A stretch of 7,077 bases of DNA from the NCBI GenBank assembly GCA_035252905.1, contig DATFCQ010000182.1:1-7077 (forward strand). Reading direction: 5' to 3'. Source of the DNA: AP-15 sp035252905. GTDB taxonomy: Bacteria; Pseudomonadota; Alphaproteobacteria; ATCC43930; CGMCC-115725. A program made the position numbers and the translations under genes. Under the pieces are notes generated by a model. The model saw only the letters and a program-made list of their open reading frames with translations, was not told the DNA's origin and made no database searches. Positions 5,418 to 7,077 of the stretch are shown in pieces (within the stretch, counting starts at the first letter, position 1; the number at the start of each line of letters is the position of its first letter).

Positions 5418-6041
5418 ATGCAGACGACCGATACCCCTCTCTTTACCCCGACCGAAGCCGCCGTGCTGACCGGATTGCCGCTGAAAGCGATCAACAATGC
5501 GATCGACAAGAAGACGGTGACGGCCGTTGCGGTCGAGCACGCCGGCCGGCCGGCCCGCTTGCTCGACGCGCGCGCGCTTGTTTTTCTCGCGGTCGAACGG
5601 CGGCTTGCCGATCGCCTCGCGCCCGAATTGCGCCGCAAACTGTTCGACGCTCTGGCGGTCGCGCCGCGCAAAGTCGTCGCGCTCGAAGGGGGTCTCCTCA
5701 AGATCGACCTGCGTGAACCGCGCCGGGAACTCGCGGCGAGCCTGCGGGCGCTGCGCCGCGCCCGCCGGCTCGTGGTCAGCGATCCTGAGATCATGGGCGG
5801 CGATCCCGTTTTTCGCGGCACGCGCGTGCCGGTGCACCGGATCGCTGAGCTTGCCGCACAGGGCGCGACCGAGCCCGAGCTGCTGAGCGATTATCCGCGT
5901 TTGACGCCGGAGATGATCCGGCTCGCCGCAATTTACAGCGCTGCCTATCCACTGCGCGGCCGACCGCGCCGGCAGCCGTGGCATGGCCGGCCGCCGGTAC
6001 GGCGCGCACGCCGGCGCTTCGCTACCATCGAGGCATTGTGA
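5418..6041 (+). CDS. DUF433-domain antitoxin with N-terminal DNA-binding region (VapB45-like)
   Basis: A 207-residue protein. The N-terminus, LFTPTEAAVLTGLPLKAINN (about 8-27), looks like a MerR-like helix-turn-helix, and the DUF433 domain spans about 119-178 with SDPEIMGGDPVFRGTRVPV and a YSAAYP end, followed by a basic tail (RRARRRF). DUF433 proteins act as antitoxins to DUF5615 PIN-like toxins; the two-part layout resembles mycobacterial VapB45. The ATG at 5418 is preferred to 5409 because AGGAG (5403-5407) is too close to the latter. Its stop overlaps the toxin start as GTGA, so the two are translationally coupled. The palindrome directly upstream fits autoregulation. The basic tail after DUF433 could contact DNA or the toxin. 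Confidence 0.85.
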   Translation: MQTTDTPLFTPTEAAVLTGLPLKAINNAIDKKTVTAVAVEHAGRPARLLDARALVFLAVERRLADRLAPELRRKLFDALAVAPRKVVALEGGLLKIDLREPRRELAASLRALRRARRLVVSDPEIMGGDPVFRGTRVPVHRIAELAAQGATEPELLSDYPRLTPEMIRLAAIYSAAYPLRGRPRRQPWHGRPPVRRARRRFATIEAL

Positions 6042-6409
6042 GGTTTCTGATCGACGAATGCCTCACGATCGAACTGGTCGCGGTCGCCAACCGAGCGGGC
6101 CATGAGGCTCAGCACGTCGCCCATATCGGGCGGCGCGGCTGGAAAGACTGGAATGTCGTGCGCTATGCGGCGGAGAGCGATTTTATCCTGGTCACCAACA
6201 ACGCCAGCGATTTTCGGCGGCTCTATGCGAAAGAGGCGCTGCACGCCGGCCTCGTCATTCTGATCCCGAATGTCCGCCGTGAGCTGCAATGGCGTCTGTT
6301 CCGAGGCGCGCTTGACCAGCTCGCCATCATCGGCGAGCCGGTCAATCGGGTGCTCGAAGTCGATCTTGACGGAGACGACGTGACCTTTGCTCTCTACGAT
6401 CTTCCCTGA
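6038..6409 (+). CDS. DUF5615-family PIN-like toxin (VapC45-like)
   Basis: A 123-residue predicted ribonuclease toxin. Conserved acidic positions of the PIN-like fold are visible: D6/E7 in RFLIDECL, D37 in GRRGWKDWNVV, and D58 in the LVTNNASDF motif. The family is the toxin half of DUF433/DUF5615 modules. The GTG at 6038 overlaps the antitoxin stop (GTGA) and has GAGG 5 nt upstream; the longer reading from 5978 would add 20 residues shared with the antitoxin tail in another frame and is rejected. Unlike the vapC at 1916-2202, this toxin appears intact. RNA cleavage is inferred from the fold; the target is unknown. Confidence 0.85.
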   Translation: MRFLIDECLTIELVAVANRAGHEAQHVAHIGRRGWKDWNVVRYAAESDFILVTNNASDFRRLYAKEALHAGLVILIPNVRRELQWRLFRGALDQLAIIGEPVNRVLEVDLDGDDVTFALYDLP

Positions 6410-6414
6410 CGGCC

Positions 6415-6687
6415 ATGATGAAGCTCGTGGATTTTGTGATCGGCCAAGAATTTTGGTGCGGCGGCCGGCAATGGCGCTGCACCGATATCGGCACGCGCAC
6501 CATCGTTGCGCTTCGCCTTGATGAGGTTCGAGTCGGAAGCGATCGCCCCGAGCGGCGCCGCATTCTCGACCGCGCCGAGGCCGAGGCCGAAGGCTGGTTC
6601 AACGGCCCACCCTACGCCTTGGCCGAGACGGTATTCGATGAATACGATCAGGAGGGCTGCTCGCTCACTCCCGACGACGAGGTCTGA
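6415..6687 (+). CDS. Small protein of unknown function, third gene of the toxin-antitoxin operon
   Basis: A 90-residue cytoplasmic-type protein without signal peptide or membrane segment. It opens MMKLVDFVIGQEFWCGGRQW and contains RCTDIGTRTIVALRLDEV, then WFNGPPYALAETVFDEYDQE and GCSL. The alternating hydrophobic start, the tryptophan/cysteine pairs and the NGPPYA segment look like a conserved small domain, and I recall similar uncharacterised proteins beginning MKL with a W.CTD.GTR segment. I cannot assign a function. It begins 5 nt after the toxin stop with no good ribosome-binding site, so it is probably translated by coupling within the operon. The second ATG (6418) is an equally likely start. 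It may be a modulator of the toxin-antitoxin pair or simply a passenger. Confidence 0.65.
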   Translation: MMKLVDFVIGQEFWCGGRQWRCTDIGTRTIVALRLDEVRVGSDRPERRRILDRAEAEAEGWFNGPPYALAETVFDEYDQEGCSLTPDDEV

Positions 6688-6732
6688 CCGCATGCCGCAT
6701 CGCAAGCACAGCGCAGAGTTTTATCGCGGCTT

Positions 6733-6821
6733 GGAAAGGCCGCCGTCACGATCGGCCGCTTCTGCTCCGCGCTCCACGCACGGCGCCGCTCGGGGCCAGT
6801 GATCAGCTGATATCTCGCCAT
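6733..6821 (-). mobile_element. Truncated IS66-type TnpA (small transposition protein) remnant
   Basis: From the ATG at 6821 the minus strand reads MARYQLITGPERRRAWSAEQ followed by KRPIVTAAFP. This matches the usual start of the IS66-family small orf (MTRYEIITGPERRRRWS..EKRALV.EAF). After about 30 codons the similarity ends and the frame runs into sequence without family character, so only the N-terminus remains and the downstream helix-turn-helix is lost. No TnpB or TnpC fragment and no clear terminal inverted repeat is seen in the window. Confidence 0.65.
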
Positions 6822-6838
6822 TGCGATGCCCCTGCAGC

Positions 6839-6862
6839 GGTGCAAGCACCAAAGCTTGCACC
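6839..6862. repeat. Perfect hairpin, 9-bp arms
   Basis: GGTGCAAGC (6839-6847) and GCTTGCACC (6854-6862) are exact reverse complements around a 6-nt loop (ACCAAA). No T-run follows on either strand, so it is not a standard intrinsic terminator. It lies just upstream of the IS66-type remnant and could be part of that element's end or a protein-binding site. Confidence 0.6.
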
Positions 6863-6866
6863 CGTG

Positions 6867-6930
6867 CGGACATCACAGCCTAAACCCAGCCTCCGCGACA
6901 GGCGGCCCTCGGCGGAGGCTCTGATGTCCG
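6867..6930. repeat. Two-tier imperfect palindrome with an 11-nt insertion/duplication
   Basis: An outer stem pairs CGGACATCA (6867-6875) with TGATGTCCG (6922-6930), and an inner stem pairs AGCCTCCGC (6888-6896) with GCGGAGGCT (6912-6920), both perfect over 9 bp. The left arm has 12 unpaired nt (6876-6887) against one on the right. Within them AGCCT is repeated, so removing 11 nt would give an almost continuous 19-bp arm. This suggests a longer ancestral palindrome modified by a small duplication. Its function is unknown. Confidence 0.6.
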
Positions 6931-6961
6931 ATGTCGACCCTTTTGCATGCAGTTCGCATTG

Positions 6962-6981
6962 CGCACCCCGCGAAGGGTGCG
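6962..6981. repeat. Hairpin, 7-bp GC-rich arms
   Basis: CGCACCC (6962-6968) pairs exactly with GGGTGCG (6975-6981) across a 6-nt loop (CGCGAA). It is the third strong inverted repeat within about 145 bp. No U-tract follows on either strand. Confidence 0.5.
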
Positions 6982-7077
6982 GTCGGGCAGGATGGACGCG
7001 CGCATGGGTGGGGGCAAGGTCTGAAGACGTCGGTGATCAAGCTCTGATGCGCGGATTGGATACCGCATTACCGAATG

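Larger units (their letters stand above)
6688..7077. other. Gene-poor right end
   Basis: Apart from the TnpA remnant and the three hairpins, no reading frame in these 390 bases shows protein character. From 6982 to the edge I see no gene, terminator or recognisable element end. Confidence 0.5.

Noticed and set aside
5171..5984. Long minus-strand frames opposite the DUF433 gene
   Set aside because: They are shadows of the well-supported DUF433 antitoxin, rich in Arg/Ser from GC-rich codons.
6691..6735. Plus-strand MPHRKHSAEFYRG resembling an IS3 OrfA start
   Set aside because: Only about a dozen residues look similar and the frame then loses any family character; too short to support.
6839..6862. 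Intrinsic terminator
   Set aside because: The hairpin is strong, but no T-run follows on either strand.
6867..6930. Integron attC site
   Set aside because: The bulged palindrome is reminiscent, but the flanking RYYYAAC and GTTRRRY core boxes are not present at the ends and there is no integrase or cassette.

Overview
The window is GC-rich proteobacterial DNA. A tripartite tricarboxylate transporter (TTT) receptor next to a tricarballylate-dehydrogenase-like flavoprotein, exported cupredoxin and outer-membrane-type proteins, and several toxin-antitoxin modules fit an alphaproteobacterium (Rhizobiales or Rhodospirillales type). That placement is inferred from gene content and composition only.

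Layout. Everything convincing from 1 to about 3760 reads on the minus strand, and everything from about 4007 to 6687 on the plus strand, so the two halves diverge from an AT-rich gap at 3790-4006. Minus half, in transcription order: an exported cupredoxin whose C-terminus looks frameshifted (3724-3446); a signal-peptide protein, probably a beta-barrel (3356-2589); a Phd/YefM antitoxin (2454-2203) directly abutting a VapC/PIN toxin gene broken by an internal deletion (2202-1916); a short 3' gene remnant and a dispersed repeat (about 1846-1740); an FAD-dependent dehydrogenase (1683-274); and the N-terminus of a TTT solute-binding protein running off the left edge (95-1). The last two probably form a carboxylic-acid uptake and oxidation unit.

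Plus half: a resolvase-type serine recombinase with an in-frame TGA at codon 4, just before its catalytic serine (4007-4549); a small P-loop kinase-like protein of different base composition (4593-5135); a pair of 20-bp repeats resembling an IS21-type element end (5192-5236); an intact toxin-antitoxin operon of the DUF433 / DUF5615 (VapB45/VapC45-like) type (5418-6409) with a 32-bp imperfect palindrome over its -10 and ribosome-binding site; and a small conserved-looking protein 5 nt downstream (6415-6687). The right end (6688-7077) holds an IS66-type TnpA remnant and a cluster of three hairpins, with no convincing gene.

Overall this looks like an accessory, decaying region. It has one broken toxin, one probably broken cupredoxin, one broken recombinase and two or three mobile-element scars beside one intact toxin-antitoxin system. 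I see no complete new defence system. The best candidates for something undescribed are the palindrome-controlled DUF433/DUF5615 operon with its third gene, and the hairpin cluster at the right end.
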